Numbered from the stretch's first letter, positions 46,926-56,689 are shown. The stretch: 64,000 nucleotides of DNA from Idiomarina xiamenensis 10-D-4 (GCF_000299895.1 NZ_AMRG01000014.1:28587-92586); one strand, 5' to 3'. The notes: generated from the letters alone by a model not told the origin. Numbers and translations: made by a program.

Positions 46926-48176
46926 ATGGATACCAAACGTTCAACACGAGATAAATGGCTGAGTAAATCTAAGCCATTGGCGCTCATCGTCATCAGCGCG
47001 TTGGTTTTGTACTGGTTAGTGCTATCACCGTTGAGCGCCAGCAGCTCGGTAACTGTCAGTAAAGCGGATGTGTTAATTGGCGAAGTTAGCGAGCAACATT
47101 TTGCCGAATCCATTTCGGTGCGCGGTGGTATTGCTCCGCAAGACACGGTGTACCTAGACGCCGTGGAAAGCGGCCGGGTCGAGCAAGTGCTGGTTGAAGA
47201 AGGCAGCTACGTTGAAAAGGGTGAATTAATCGCGCGTTTAAGTAACACCAGTTTGCAATTAGATGTGGTATCGCGAGAAGCTCAAGTTACCGAGCAACTG
47301 AATAACTTGCGCAACACCCGTATTACCATGGAACAAGATCGCTTGAGCCTGCAAAACGACGTGACCGAGTTAAGCTATCAACTCGACCGCATTAGCAGCG
47401 ATTTAGCGCGCAATGAAAGCTTGGGTAAGCAAAGTTATATTTCCGAGAAAGAGTTAGCCGACTTAAAGCGCGAAAAGGCTTATTTGAAAAAACGTCTGGC
47501 CATTGCCGAGGAACGTCAGTTACAAAATGAATTATTACGGGCTTCGCAAATTGACCAAATGGAACAAAGTACCGAAAGCCTGAAAACTAATTTAGCGATG
47601 GCTAAACGCAGTTTGGATAACCTCATGGTGACCGCTGCCCGTTCTGGTTATTTAACCTCATTGAGTATTGAAACCGGTGAGTTTGTGCAGCGCGGCAGTC
47701 GTTTGGGACAAATCGACGATTTAGAACAAATCAAAGTGGTTGCTAACGTTGATGAGTATTACCTGAACCGTATTGAAGAAGGCCAAACTGCCGAGGCGCA
47801 AATCCGTGGTAAGCAACATGCGCTGCGGGTGGACAAAGTGTATCCACAAGTTAGTAGTGGCCGCTTTAAAGTCGACTTGGTGTTTAGCGACGATGCGCCG
47901 GTGGGCTTAAGCCGCGGTCAGTCGGTCGATTTAACCATGGTGTTAGGACAAAACCGGGAAGCCATTGTGGTGCCTACGGGTGCGTATTTGAACGATACCC
48001 AGGGGCGTTGGATTTTTGTACTTGATGAGGACGGTAACGCCCAGCGCCGTAATATTGAGGTGGGCCGTCGCAACGAACGTTTTCAAGAGGTCGTCGCCGG
48101 TTTGATGCCAGGCGAGCGGGTGATCTTGTCATCCTATCGACAGCTTGGTGATGCTCAACATATCGAAATAGATTAA
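46926..48176 (+). CDS. HlyD-family periplasmic adaptor protein
   Basis: A 416-residue membrane fusion protein. One N-terminal transmembrane helix (about residues 18-38) is followed by a biotinyl-lipoyl-like strand (VEQVLVEEGSYVEKGELIARL) and a long coiled-coil hairpin (about residues 120-230). The second lipoyl half (LTSLSIETGEFVQRGSRLGQI) and beta-barrel domains follow. It is the first gene of an operon with a MacB-like ATPase and permease, together a tripartite exporter that still needs an outer-membrane TolC partner, not encoded here. Expression is probably sigma-54 dependent. Confidence 0.9.
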   Translation: MDTKRSTRDKWLSKSKPLALIVISALVLYWLVLSPLSASSSVTVSKADVLIGEVSEQHFAESISVRGGIAPQDTVYLDAVESGRVEQVLVEEGSYVEKGELIARLSNTSLQLDVVSREAQVTEQLNNLRNTRITMEQDRLSLQNDVTELSYQLDRISSDLARNESLGKQSYISEKELADLKREKAYLKKRLAIAEERQLQNELLRASQIDQMEQSTESLKTNLAMAKRSLDNLMVTAARSGYLTSLSIETGEFVQRGSRLGQIDDLEQIKVVANVDEYYLNRIEEGQTAEAQIRGKQHALRVDKVYPQVSSGRFKVDLVFSDDAPVGLSRGQSVDLTMVLGQNREAIVVPTGAYLNDTQGRWIFVLDEDGNAQRRNIEVGRRNERFQEVVAGLMPGERVILSSYRQLGDAQHIEID

Positions 48177-48194
48177 GCAATTAGGATGATAGCG

Positions 48195-48896
48195 ATGATT
48201 AGCGTACAGCAGTTGAGCCGAGTTTTTACCACCGACGATGTAGAAACCAGTGCTTTGAACCAGATTAACTTACAAGTCAGCAAAGGCGATTTTATTGCCA
48301 TCATGGGGCCTTCGGGTTGTGGTAAATCGACGCTGCTGAATATTCTCGGACTGCTGGATAAGCCTTCAAGTGGCGACTATTTCTTTCAGGACAAGCGCCT
48401 GCGCTTTGCGCAACAGGGTCAGGTTGAGCGCATCCGACGTCAGCATTTTGGTTATATCTTTCAAAGCTTCAACCTGATCGATAGCCTAACGGTCGCGGAA
48501 AACGTCGAACTGCCGTTAATTTACCAAGGCGTGGCAGCGTCGGAGCGTGCTAAACGGGTAAAGCAGGTGCTGGCGAAAACCTCAATGGACCATCGCGCCT
48601 CACATTTTCCTAAGCAATTGTCTGGTGGTCAGCAACAACGGGTGGCGGTAGCACGGGCGCTGGTCATCGAGCCCGCGGTAATTTTTGCCGACGAGCCGAC
48701 GGGTAACCTAGATACCCGTAACGGCCACGACGTGATGAACCTGTTAGCCGAACTGAATGAGCAAGGTTCGACTATTGTCATGGTGACGCATTCGGAATCA
48801 CATGCCACTTATGGCTCGCGTGTGATCGAGCTACTCGATGGCGAAATCGTGAAAGAGACCCGGCAACAACCGATGATGGAGTTAGCGCGTGCGTAA
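48195..48896 (+). CDS. MacB/LolD-type ABC transporter ATPase
   Basis: A 233-residue ATPase: Walker [17 protein letters not shown] loop [20 protein letters not shown], signature [15 protein letters not shown], Walker [13 protein letters not shown]. The FNLID and NVELP phrases are typical of the MacB/LolD/FtsE group that drives mechanotransmission permeases rather than channels. ATG 48195 is preferred over 48186 because AGGA sits 8 nt before it. It overlaps the permease gene by 8 bp. Confidence 0.92.
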   Translation: MISVQQLSRVFTTDDVETSALNQINLQVSKGDFIAIMGPSGCGKSTLLNILGLLDKPSSGDYFFQDKRLRFAQQGQVERIRRQHFGYIFQSFNLIDSLTVAENVELPLIYQGVAASERAKRVKQVLAKTSMDHRASHFPKQLSGGQQQRVAVARALVIEPAVIFADEPTGNLDTRNGHDVMNLLAELNEQGSTIVMVTHSESHATYGSRVIELLDGEIVKETRQQPMMELARA

Positions 48897-51318
48897 AATG
48901 GATTTACTCTGGCTCTATATCAAAGTTGGCCTGCGCAATGCCAAACGGCATTTAGGTCAATCGTTGATGAGTGTGTTGGGCTTAACGCTAGGGCTGTTTG
49001 CCAGCCTGACGATTTTGTTATACGCCCTGCATGAGAGTCAGTACGATAGCTATCACCCGCAAGCTGACAGCGTTTACCGCGCGGCAATCGACTTGCCTGA
49101 GTTAGATTTGGGAGCCGATGGCATTGCCATGACCCCCGACGGTTTGAAGGATTTTTTACTAAACCGCGGTGGTCGCAATATTGAAGCCGCCACGCAGTTG
49201 CTACCCGCAGACAAGTTTTTTGACTTGTATCATAACAATTACAAGGTGCGCGGCACTGAGCTGGTTGCCGCCGACGCCGATATGATGAGCGTGTTTTCGT
49301 TACCGTTGCTGAATGGTGACAGCAGCCGTTTAGCCGAACCCAATACGTTATTGTTATCGCAGTCGTTGGCGACACGATTGTTTGGACAAACCGACGTGGT
49401 GGGTACGCAACTGCGGTTAGATAACGATATTCCACTGACTATCATCGGCGTGTTTGACGACTTGCCGGATGACACTCACTTAGCGTTTGATTCGATTGTT
49501 TCCATGGGCACGATTCGAGCACATAGCCCGACAATGTTCCGCGATATGCGCGGCAATAACTTTTATACCTATATTCGCGTAGCCGATGAGGCGCCGCTAA
49601 GTGATTATGCCGAGGCGGTGAGCAATGTGCTCAGTGCCAATATGAACGTAAAAGTGGAGACTTTTTTTCAGCCGCTGACCAGCATTCACTTACAATCAAA
49701 ACTGCTCGGTGAATTAAAGCCCGGTGGCGACGCTAGCGTGGTCATCATGGCTTTGGCATTAGCCTTTGGCTTACTGCTAATCGCCTGCTTTAACTTTATC
49801 AATATGACCACCGCCCATGCCTCGATTCGAGCCAAAGAAGTGGGCGTGCGTAAGTCTAATGGTGCCAGCCGCCAACACCTGTTTTGGCAGTTTATGGTAG
49901 AGACGGCACTGTTGGTGGTGCTGTCGACGTTGCTTGCTTGCGCCCTGATTGAGTTATCGTTGCCGATGATCAACCGCTTTTTAGAGGTTCAACTGGTATT
50001 AAATAGTCTGTACTGGTGGGTAGTACTGGGCTTAACGGTATTGCTGACTTTTGCCGCAGGTTGCTATCCGGCGCTATTTATTGCGCGATTTGATATTAGC
50101 AAAGCCCTGCGCGGCGAAGACCAATTGGCGCGCCTTGGCCACGGCGGTTTCCGCAAGGTGTTGGTGTTTGTGCAGAGTATGCTAACGGTAACCTTGTTGG
50201 TGTTGACCTACGTGGTCAGCGCGCAAATCGACCATATCGAGGCGATGGACACGGGCTATCAACGGCAGCAAGTGGTGTTGTCGCAAGCCCTAGAAGAACG
50301 CGCCCTACGCGGTGACTTTATTAGCGTTAAGCAGCGCTTAGAGCGGTTGCACGGAGTGGCGTCGGTCAGTTGGGGTGAGCAAGTGCCGACCATGGCGTTT
50401 AACGATAGCTTGTCGAACATCTCGGTGTCGGGCAGTGCCTATCAACACTTTGATATGACCCCGATAGTTGGTGTCGGTTACAACTATGTCGAGACCTTTG
50501 GTATGTCGCTGTTAGCTGGCCGTGATTTCTCGCTCGACTTTAGCGGTGACTATTATAGCGCTGACGACGATGGCGAGCAGGGCCAGGCTATGGGCATGAT
50601 CGTTACTCGCAGCTTTGCCCGCTTAGCCGGTTTTGATGAGGTGCGCGACGCCGTCGGCCAACACCTGTACTCGGAACAACTGCAAGGGGTCATTGTTGGT
50701 GTTATTGACGATGTCATCTTCCGCGCCATGGACACTCCCGCACAACCCTTTATTTTAGCGCTGGGTTACCAATCGCAAGGACGCAGCCGGATCGCGATTA
50801 AGCTTGAACAAACACCGAATGCGGCGCAGTTAGCGCAGATTAATCAGTTGCTTAGCGCCGAGTTTAACTTGCGCGATAACACCCTAACGACCTTGACCGC
50901 CGAGTTTAATCGGTTACATAAGCAATTGCGTAACCAAATCGTTTTATTGGTACTGTTTACCTTGCTGATCGTGTTGTTGACGCTGTTGGGCATGCTCGGT
51001 CTGGCCAAGTTCAGCGCCGAGCGGCGTATTCGTGAACTGGCGATCCGGCGCGTTATCGGTGCCAGTAAATTCCGCTTGATCAACCTGCTTAGCTTAGACT
51101 TTATTAAAGTGGTGGCGTTAGCCAGCGTGTTGGCCTGGCCGTTGGCGTGGTGGGTGTCACAGCGCTGGCTCGCCGGTTTTGCATACAGTGTGGAGGTGGC
51201 GCCGGTCGCTTTTGTGCTTGCCAGCGTCGTCACAATCGTCCTATCTTGGATAACGGTTTCGACAATTTCTTACTTTTCGACACTGATGAACCCGGTTGAT
51301 GCATTGAAGCATGACTGA
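48889..51318 (+). CDS. Large FtsX/MacB-type ABC permease
   Basis: An 809-residue permease starting at GTG, with GGAG 7 nt upstream. It contains two MacB-like units in tandem. Each has a transmembrane helix, a large periplasmic core and a three-helix FtsX domain (near residues 285-405 and 690-800; RIRELAIRRVIGASKFRLI marks the second). That gives about eight helices, so one chain probably replaces a permease dimer. With the HlyD adaptor and ATPase it should expel a substrate from the periplasm. In this context that may be the lanthipeptide, as self-protection or final export. Confidence 0.88.
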   Translation: MRKMDLLWLYIKVGLRNAKRHLGQSLMSVLGLTLGLFASLTILLYALHESQYDSYHPQADSVYRAAIDLPELDLGADGIAMTPDGLKDFLLNRGGRNIEAATQLLPADKFFDLYHNNYKVRGTELVAADADMMSVFSLPLLNGDSSRLAEPNTLLLSQSLATRLFGQTDVVGTQLRLDNDIPLTIIGVFDDLPDDTHLAFDSIVSMGTIRAHSPTMFRDMRGNNFYTYIRVADEAPLSDYAEAVSNVLSANMNVKVETFFQPLTSIHLQSKLLGELKPGGDASVVIMALALAFGLLLIACFNFINMTTAHASIRAKEVGVRKSNGASRQHLFWQFMVETALLVVLSTLLACALIELSLPMINRFLEVQLVLNSLYWWVVLGLTVLLTFAAGCYPALFIARFDISKALRGEDQLARLGHGGFRKVLVFVQSMLTVTLLVLTYVVSAQIDHIEAMDTGYQRQQVVLSQALEERALRGDFISVKQRLERLHGVASVSWGEQVPTMAFNDSLSNISVSGSAYQHFDMTPIVGVGYNYVETFGMSLLAGRDFSLDFSGDYYSADDDGEQGQAMGMIVTRSFARLAGFDEVRDAVGQHLYSEQLQGVIVGVIDDVIFRAMDTPAQPFILALGYQSQGRSRIAIKLEQTPNAAQLAQINQLLSAEFNLRDNTLTTLTAEFNRLHKQLRNQIVLLVLFTLLIVLLTLLGMLGLAKFSAERRIRELAIRRVIGASKFRLINLLSLDFIKVVALASVLAWPLAWWVSQRWLAGFAYSVEVAPVAFVLASVVTIVLSWITVSTISYFSTLMNPVDALKHD

Positions 51319-51370
51319 CCCGCGAGGTTGGTAACACCAAGGACAGTAACGTAGAGGACAGGTTAGTAAC

Positions 51371-52756
51371 GTGAAGGATAAGAATGCCGCCATTTTAGTT
51401 GTCGATGACAACGAAGACATTCTGTTTGCCGCAGATTTGTTATTAAAAAAGTCGTTTGCCAAGGTCGATACGCTGGCCTCGCCGGCGACCATTGATCAGC
51501 AGTTACAACAGCACGATTACGATGTGGTGCTGTTGGATATGAACTTTACCCAAGATGCCAGTAGCGGTAAAGAGGGGTTGGCCATCTTACAACGCATCAA
51601 AGCCGAACATCCGGATATTGAGGTGGTGTTGATCACCGCTTATGGTGGCATGGAGTTGGCGATTGAGGCGATGAAATTGGGCGCCGGTGATTTTGTCGTC
51701 AAGCCGTGGCATAACGAGCGCTTGTTAACCACCGTGCACAGTGCGCTGGAACGGCGCCGCACCCGGCATAAAATTCAAGTGCTGGAACAAACTCAGGTGC
51801 AACTGGTTGAGCAAGCCTATCAAGACTTTGATGAGTTCATCGGCAACAGCGATGCCATGCAAGCCATTAAAGAGACCATTCAACGCGCCGCCAGCACCGA
51901 TGCCAACATCTTGTTGACCGGCGAGAGCGGCACCGGCAAAGGCGTTGCCGCGCATACCATTCACAAGCTCTCGAAGCGTTACGACAAGCCCTTTATGGGG
52001 GTTGATGTGGGCGCCTTGACCGAAAGTCTGTTTGAAAGCGAATTGTTTGGACATAAAAAAGGCGCGTTCACCGGCGCCGATAACGATCAAGTGGGACGCT
52101 TTGAGGCAGCGCAAAACGGCACCCTGTTTTTAGATGAAATCGGTAACTTGGCGTTGAGCTTACAAGTTAAGTTGCTCGGCGCGCTGCAAAATCGTCAAAT
52201 CGTCCCAGTCGGCGGTCGCAAAGCTATCGACGTCGATATTCGTCTGATTTGCGCGACCAATGACAACCTGCAAGATAGCGTTAGCGCCGGACAGTTCCGG
52301 CAAGATCTGCTGTACCGTATTAATACCGTCGAGATCCGCCTGCCCGCCTTGCGCGAGCGACGCCAAGACATTCCACTGCTAGTCGACTACTTTTTACGGC
52401 GCTATGCTAAGAAATATCGTCGTGAGCCGTTACGGGTGAGCGATAACGCCATGCAAATGCTGAGCGATTGGCATTGGCCAGGAAACGTACGCGAGTTGCA
52501 GCATTTGATGGAGCGAGCGACCATTTTGACCAGCGGCGACGACTTAAGTACCGAGCTATTGTTCCCTAACGGACAGCCAGCATCGCCCGAGTTGGAGCAG
52601 GCCACACCATTAACGACCCTGAATTTAGAGGAACTAGAAAAGCAGGCGGTGCTCAATGCCATGCGCTCGGTCGAGGGCAATATTTCTAAAGCGGCGAAAG
52701 TGCTGGGCATCAACCGTGCCTCGCTTTATCGACGGTTAAATAAATTCGAGCTATGA
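51371..52756 (+). CDS. NtrC-family sigma-54 response regulator
   Basis: A 461-residue activator with a GTG start. The receiver has DDNED and phospho-acceptor Asp56 (LLDMNF). The AAA+ domain has Walker A GESGTGKGV, the GAFTGAD loop and FLDEIGN Walker B. The C-terminal Fis-type helix-turn-helix reads ISKAAKVLGINRASLYRRL. It lies 52 bp after the permease gene and overlaps its kinase gene by 4 bp. The two nearby sigma-54 promoters with shared TGTTCG-N4-CGAACA sites are its likely targets; this is inferred from proximity. Confidence 0.94.
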   Translation: MKDKNAAILVVDDNEDILFAADLLLKKSFAKVDTLASPATIDQQLQQHDYDVVLLDMNFTQDASSGKEGLAILQRIKAEHPDIEVVLITAYGGMELAIEAMKLGAGDFVVKPWHNERLLTTVHSALERRRTRHKIQVLEQTQVQLVEQAYQDFDEFIGNSDAMQAIKETIQRAASTDANILLTGESGTGKGVAAHTIHKLSKRYDKPFMGVDVGALTESLFESELFGHKKGAFTGADNDQVGRFEAAQNGTLFLDEIGNLALSLQVKLLGALQNRQIVPVGGRKAIDVDIRLICATNDNLQDSVSAGQFRQDLLYRINTVEIRLPALRERRQDIPLLVDYFLRRYAKKYRREPLRVSDNAMQMLSDWHWPGNVRELQHLMERATILTSGDDLSTELLFPNGQPASPELEQATPLTTLNLEELEKQAVLNAMRSVEGNISKAAKVLGINRASLYRRLNKFEL

Positions 52757-54111
52757 GTGCTATTTGGCAACGCCCACAAGTGCGTTTTTGGGTTGCGGTA
52801 CTAGCGCTGTTGGTACTGTCGATGGGCCTGGCCTTAGCGCTGGTCGTGAGCTACTGGGCCACTGCCACTTTACTATCGGTGTTATTAGTGTTGGCGGTGG
52901 TCGGTCTGCTGAACAGTTACCAGCGTCAGCGAGTACAGTTACTAAAGTTCATCGAACAGTTTGACGAGTCAGCCAATGACCGACCGAGTCAGCGTTATTT
53001 ACAGTCGCTGTTTCCCGAGTTATTGGCGGTAATGCGCCAGCAACAACAACAGTTACGCTTGGCGCGCTCGGAAAACGAATCACGTCATTCGATATTGAGC
53101 ACACTAGCGGACAGCATGTCGTTGGCGTTGTTTGTGGTCGTCGATAACCGCGAAGTGACCTTTGTTAATCGCTTTACGCACGAGCTGTGCGGGATCAACC
53201 AAATCACCCTGCTGCAACAGCTACGGGCGCAGAATAACCCCTTATTCGAATTTATCTGCTCGCACGATGTGGCTAGCCAAGTACTCACTATTGAGGGCGA
53301 AAATGGTCGTTTTCGTGGACTGGTTAAGGTTAACACCACCGAATTGGGCGAGCGCGCCGCCAAGGTTGTCAGCATCAGCGATATTCACGATCTACTTGAC
53401 CAGCAAGAGCAAAACTCGTGGCAGAAGTTGGTACGCGTGCTGACCCACGAGATCATGAACTCGATTGGCCCCATCACTTCGCTTGCCGGTTCGGCTAAGT
53501 TGTTGGCCGAGGAGCAGGTGCAAGATAGCGACCTGTATAAAGCGTTAGTGACCATCGAGCGGCGCGCCAATGGATTACTCAAATTCGTCGATAATTATCG
53601 TGGCCTAACGCAGTTGCCAAAACCGGTGATGCAAGCCTGCTCGCTGGCTGAGGTGCTGGACCATGTGCTGAAGCTGGCACAAGAACTCGCCAGTCAACGC
53701 GATATCGAGGTGGAGTTGGTCGGGCGTCAGCCCGCACTCATGGTGTATACCGACCCGGATTTACTCGAGCACGTGTTGCTGAACTTAGTGCGTAATGGCT
53801 TAGATGCGATGCAAACCAGTCGCCAGCGACGCTTACGAATTGTGCTTGAGCGCAAGCGTTTGACGAGCGTCATCCTTGCTGTGGAAGATAGCGGCAAGGG
53901 TATTGAAACCGAGGTACAAGATACCATGTTCATGCCCTTTTTTACGACCAAGCCTAAGGGCTCGGGTATTGGCTTAGCCTTGGTCAAGCAACTCACCTCG
54001 ATCATGTCGATTAAAGTGTTGGTCAGCTCTACCCTCGGCCAGGGCTCGCGCTTTTCATTGGTGATCCCGCTGGCACAATCGGTGCCTGAAAATGAGACCG
54101 ATAAGGACTGA
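52753..54111 (+). CDS. Membrane histidine kinase partner of the sigma-54 regulator
   Basis: A 452-residue kinase. Two N-terminal hydrophobic helices (about residues 12-55) have almost no periplasmic loop, so the signal may be sensed within the membrane. A PAS-like segment (LALFVVVDNREVTFVNRFTHEL) and the phospho-acceptor His in LTHEIMNSIGPITSLAGSAKLL follow. The ATP domain has NLVRNGLDAM and GSGIGLALVKQL. An intramembrane-sensing kinase next to an export system often responds to envelope-active peptides; here the ligand is unknown. Confidence 0.92.
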   Translation: MSAIWQRPQVRFWVAVLALLVLSMGLALALVVSYWATATLLSVLLVLAVVGLLNSYQRQRVQLLKFIEQFDESANDRPSQRYLQSLFPELLAVMRQQQQQLRLARSENESRHSILSTLADSMSLALFVVVDNREVTFVNRFTHELCGINQITLLQQLRAQNNPLFEFICSHDVASQVLTIEGENGRFRGLVKVNTTELGERAAKVVSISDIHDLLDQQEQNSWQKLVRVLTHEIMNSIGPITSLAGSAKLLAEEQVQDSDLYKALVTIERRANGLLKFVDNYRGLTQLPKPVMQACSLAEVLDHVLKLAQELASQRDIEVELVGRQPALMVYTDPDLLEHVLLNLVRNGLDAMQTSRQRRLRIVLERKRLTSVILAVEDSGKGIETEVQDTMFMPFFTTKPKGSGIGLALVKQLTSIMSIKVLVSSTLGQGSRFSLVIPLAQSVPENETDKD

Positions 54112-54172
54112 ATTATTTACCCCGTTAGGCTGTCAAATTGGCTGTAACGCTGTGCTGAGCGCGGCGCTAAAA

Positions 54173-54201
54173 TTGACAGCACGGTCATTTCTCTCTAGCT
54201 T
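54173..54201 (+). promoter_or_regulatory. Possible sigma-70 promoter of the cyanophycinase-like gene
   Basis: TTGACA (54173-54178), a 17 bp spacer and TAGCTT (54196-54201) lie about 50 bp before the chosen ATG. The -35 is perfect and the -10 is weak. It suggests the gene has its own promoter and is not just the tail of the regulator operon. Confidence 0.4.
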
Positions 54202-54253
54202 GTGCTGCTATAACAGTGATTTCATGATGTATCGGTACAGGAGTAAAAGCACC

Positions 54254-55954
54254 ATGCCGAATGTTGCCAACCCCAGACGCTGCAAATCGTTGGGTCTATT
54301 ATTGCTCGCGTCGCTAAGCGCATTTGCTGCGCACGCGCAGCAACAGTCGTTAAAACCGCTAGAGCCGCACTTATTATTAGCTGGCGGTGGATTAAAAATT
54401 TGCTCCAGCATGGCGCACCAATATTGCGACGAAACCGATTGGATTGACCGCGATAGCATGCGTACCGACCGCTATTTAAATCTGACCGGCAAATATCGAC
54501 AAGCAGCTATCGATAAAGATATTTGGCCGGGCGCGCGTGAACCCGAGCGTAAAGAAGTGATTGAGGCGATTGATTTAGTGCGCGAACGGTTAAACGAAGA
54601 CATCGTGCCAGAGCGCCGCTTTCAAGAAGAATTTACACGTCGTGCGACCAAGCAATTATACGACAAGTTGTCGGATGCGGAATGGAACCGCATTATCGAT
54701 CACTTAGAGATGCCGCATGTGGCGACGCTGCAAACACGCGTTAATCTGGCCGAAACCATGAACAAAGATTCGCTGGCCATCATGCAACGCTTTGCCGAGA
54801 TGGCGCAGCAGCGTCATCAAGGTGAGGGCAAGGCGAAAGTGCTATTTGTCACCGCCGGCGCGCGCGATAGCTTCACCGATGTCGGTTACTATGACAGTTT
54901 ATTCCAACAACTAGGCGTCGATGGCGAATGGCTACCGTTGGATGCAGCGGTGGTTGCAGCGCAGCGGCAAGGACGTTGTGACGAGTTAGATAAGGTGCGT
55001 GCGGAAACGGTAGGCGCCTGGGATCGGGCTCGTGTTTATCCGCAACTGCATCAACGCCAAGTGGCGTTTTGTAAGTCATCGGAGCAAGCGGTGAGCATGG
55101 TTGAAGGCGCCGATGGCTTGTTTTTTGCCGATGGCAGCGCCAATCGTATTCGTGACAGCCTGATCCGTCCTAACAATAGCGCCACACCATTGTTGCAAAC
55201 CATCGCCTTGCAAATTAGCGAAGAAGAGCTTGCGGTTGGCGGCAGTGGCGCCGGTGCGGCGGTGATGAGTGGTGGGCCGTTGATCACTAACGGTAGTAGT
55301 CGCGAGGCGCTGAAGTCGGGCGCATTAGCCGCCGAGCCACCGATGTTTGGTTGTAATTTAGATGGCACCTGCCCGCCCAATGTCAGCGTTGATAGCCTGA
55401 CTTATCATCCGTTAGGCGGTATTCAGTTATTCCATTTTGGTTCGTTAGATTCGGCCTTTTCTGAACAGGGTCGTCAAGCGCGATTGATGCGCTTGGCCGC
55501 AACCACATCAACGCCGGTATCGGTGGGGATTGATGAAAACACCGCGCTGTTGGTCAATTTGAAAAATGGTGAGTTTGGTATTATCGGCGAACGTGGTGTA
55601 TTTATTGTCGAAAATGCGCAACAAGCGGACAATATGGTTGCTGCTAACTTTCAATACTTATTGGCCGGTTCGCGCGGTTTATTAACGCCGCGGCGGGTCG
55701 CGGTTGCCAAGTTAGCCAACGAGCATGACGTGGTCAAAGTCGAACCCACCACCCGTTTCTTAGATAATCGCGGCGCCATCGACTCGATGCGCGTACTGTG
55801 TCGCGGCGAGCGCAAGCAAATTAACCTGTTACAAGACGACTTTTCGTTGATGATGCAGGTTGATGATGACAGCGTGTTGCAAGCCGCCGGTGGCGAATGC
55901 CAAGTGCTTAATGGCCGTATGGGTATTGTTTGGCAGCCTGAAAAACAGCTGTAA
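54254..55954 (+). CDS. Secreted cyanophycinase-like (peptidase S51 fold) protein, nucleophile position changed
   Basis: A 566-residue protein with a signal peptide (cleavage near AAHAQQ, residue about 31). It shows cyanophycinase-like strands: LLLAGGGLKICS, KVLFVTAGARDSF, ADGLFFADGSANRI, then VGGSGAGAAVMSGGPLI. In S51 enzymes this last motif is G-T/W-S-A-G-A with Ser as nucleophile. Here the aligned position is Gly332, with Ser331 just before it. It may be inactive, shifted, or use another residue. About 170 residues with no recognised fold are inserted after the first strand. The ATG at 54254 has AGGAG 11 nt upstream. The role is unknown. Confidence 0.72.
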   Translation: MPNVANPRRCKSLGLLLLASLSAFAAHAQQQSLKPLEPHLLLAGGGLKICSSMAHQYCDETDWIDRDSMRTDRYLNLTGKYRQAAIDKDIWPGAREPERKEVIEAIDLVRERLNEDIVPERRFQEEFTRRATKQLYDKLSDAEWNRIIDHLEMPHVATLQTRVNLAETMNKDSLAIMQRFAEMAQQRHQGEGKAKVLFVTAGARDSFTDVGYYDSLFQQLGVDGEWLPLDAAVVAAQRQGRCDELDKVRAETVGAWDRARVYPQLHQRQVAFCKSSEQAVSMVEGADGLFFADGSANRIRDSLIRPNNSATPLLQTIALQISEEELAVGGSGAGAAVMSGGPLITNGSSREALKSGALAAEPPMFGCNLDGTCPPNVSVDSLTYHPLGGIQLFHFGSLDSAFSEQGRQARLMRLAATTSTPVSVGIDENTALLVNLKNGEFGIIGERGVFIVENAQQADNMVAANFQYLLAGSRGLLTPRRVAVAKLANEHDVVKVEPTTRFLDNRGAIDSMRVLCRGERKQINLLQDDFSLMMQVDDDSVLQAAGGECQVLNGRMGIVWQPEKQL

Positions 55955-55974
55955 AAGTGATCATTAGTGGTATT

Positions 55975-56015
55975 AAAAAAGCCACCGTTGCGTTGCTCGC
56001 GATGGTGGCTTTTTT
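55975..56015. terminator. Bidirectional terminator between the cyanophycinase-like gene and pyrE
   Basis: Perfect 12 bp arms (AAAAAAGCCACC / GGTGGCTTTTTT) around a 17 nt loop, located between converging stops. A-run and T-run flank the GC core, so both strands should terminate here. Confidence 0.88.
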
Positions 56016-56032
56016 GATTTGCTGGCAGTCGT

Positions 56033-56677
56033 TTATTGAATACCGTATTGGCTACGGTAAGCGCTAACTGATTCCAAGTGTTGTTTAAAGTCGTCGCTAT
56101 CGGCTAAATAATTGATGACATCGTTCAGCGATACGATGCTGATCACCGGCGCCCCAAAGTCGCGTTCAACCTCTTGAATGGCCGATAACTCGCCTTGGCC
56201 TTTTTCTTGACGGTCTAGGGCAATCAATACACCGGCCAGTTCGGCTTGATTAGCCTCAACAATGGCCATTGACTCGCGGATAGCGGTGCCTGCCGTGATA
56301 ACATCATCTACCAACATCACTTTGCCTTGCAGCGCTGCGCCGACTAGGTTACCGCCTTCACCGTGGTCTTTCTTTTCTTTGCGGTTAAAGCAATAAGGCA
56401 CATCGTGTTGATGCTGGTCGTACAGAGCAATCGCGGTAGCGGTAGCAATCGGGATACCTTTGTAGGCGGGACCAAACAATAGATCAAAATCGACCTTGGC
56501 ATCCATCAGCGCGGCGGCGTAAAAGCGCCCCAAACGGGCTAAATCGGAGCCTTGGTTAAATAAACCGGCGTTAAAAAAGTACGGGCTTTTGCGTCCGGAT
56601 TTAAGCGTGAATTCGCCAAACTTCAGTACTTCGCGCTCAATGGCAAATTCGATAAAGGCTTTTTGGTAGTCTTTCAT
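56033..56677 (-). CDS. pyrE: Orotate phosphoribosyltransferase
   Basis: A 214-residue enzyme of pyrimidine synthesis joining orotate and PRPP to give OMP. It has the [18 protein letters not shown] opening, FGPAYKGIP, the KKDHGEGG flexible loop, and the PRPP motif [13 protein letters not shown]. The length equals the E. coli enzyme (213). It lies 12 bp after rph on the same strand, the conserved rph-pyrE operon. Confidence 0.98.
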   Translation of the reverse strand: MKDYQKAFIEFAIEREVLKFGEFTLKSGRKSPYFFNAGLFNQGSDLARLGRFYAAALMDAKVDFDLLFGPAYKGIPIATATAIALYDQHQHDVPYCFNRKEKKDHGEGGNLVGAALQGKVMLVDDVITAGTAIRESMAIVEANQAELAGVLIALDRQEKGQGELSAIQEVERDFGAPVISIVSLNDVINYLADSDDFKQHLESVSAYRSQYGIQ

Positions 56678-56689
56678 CGCTGCATTTCC

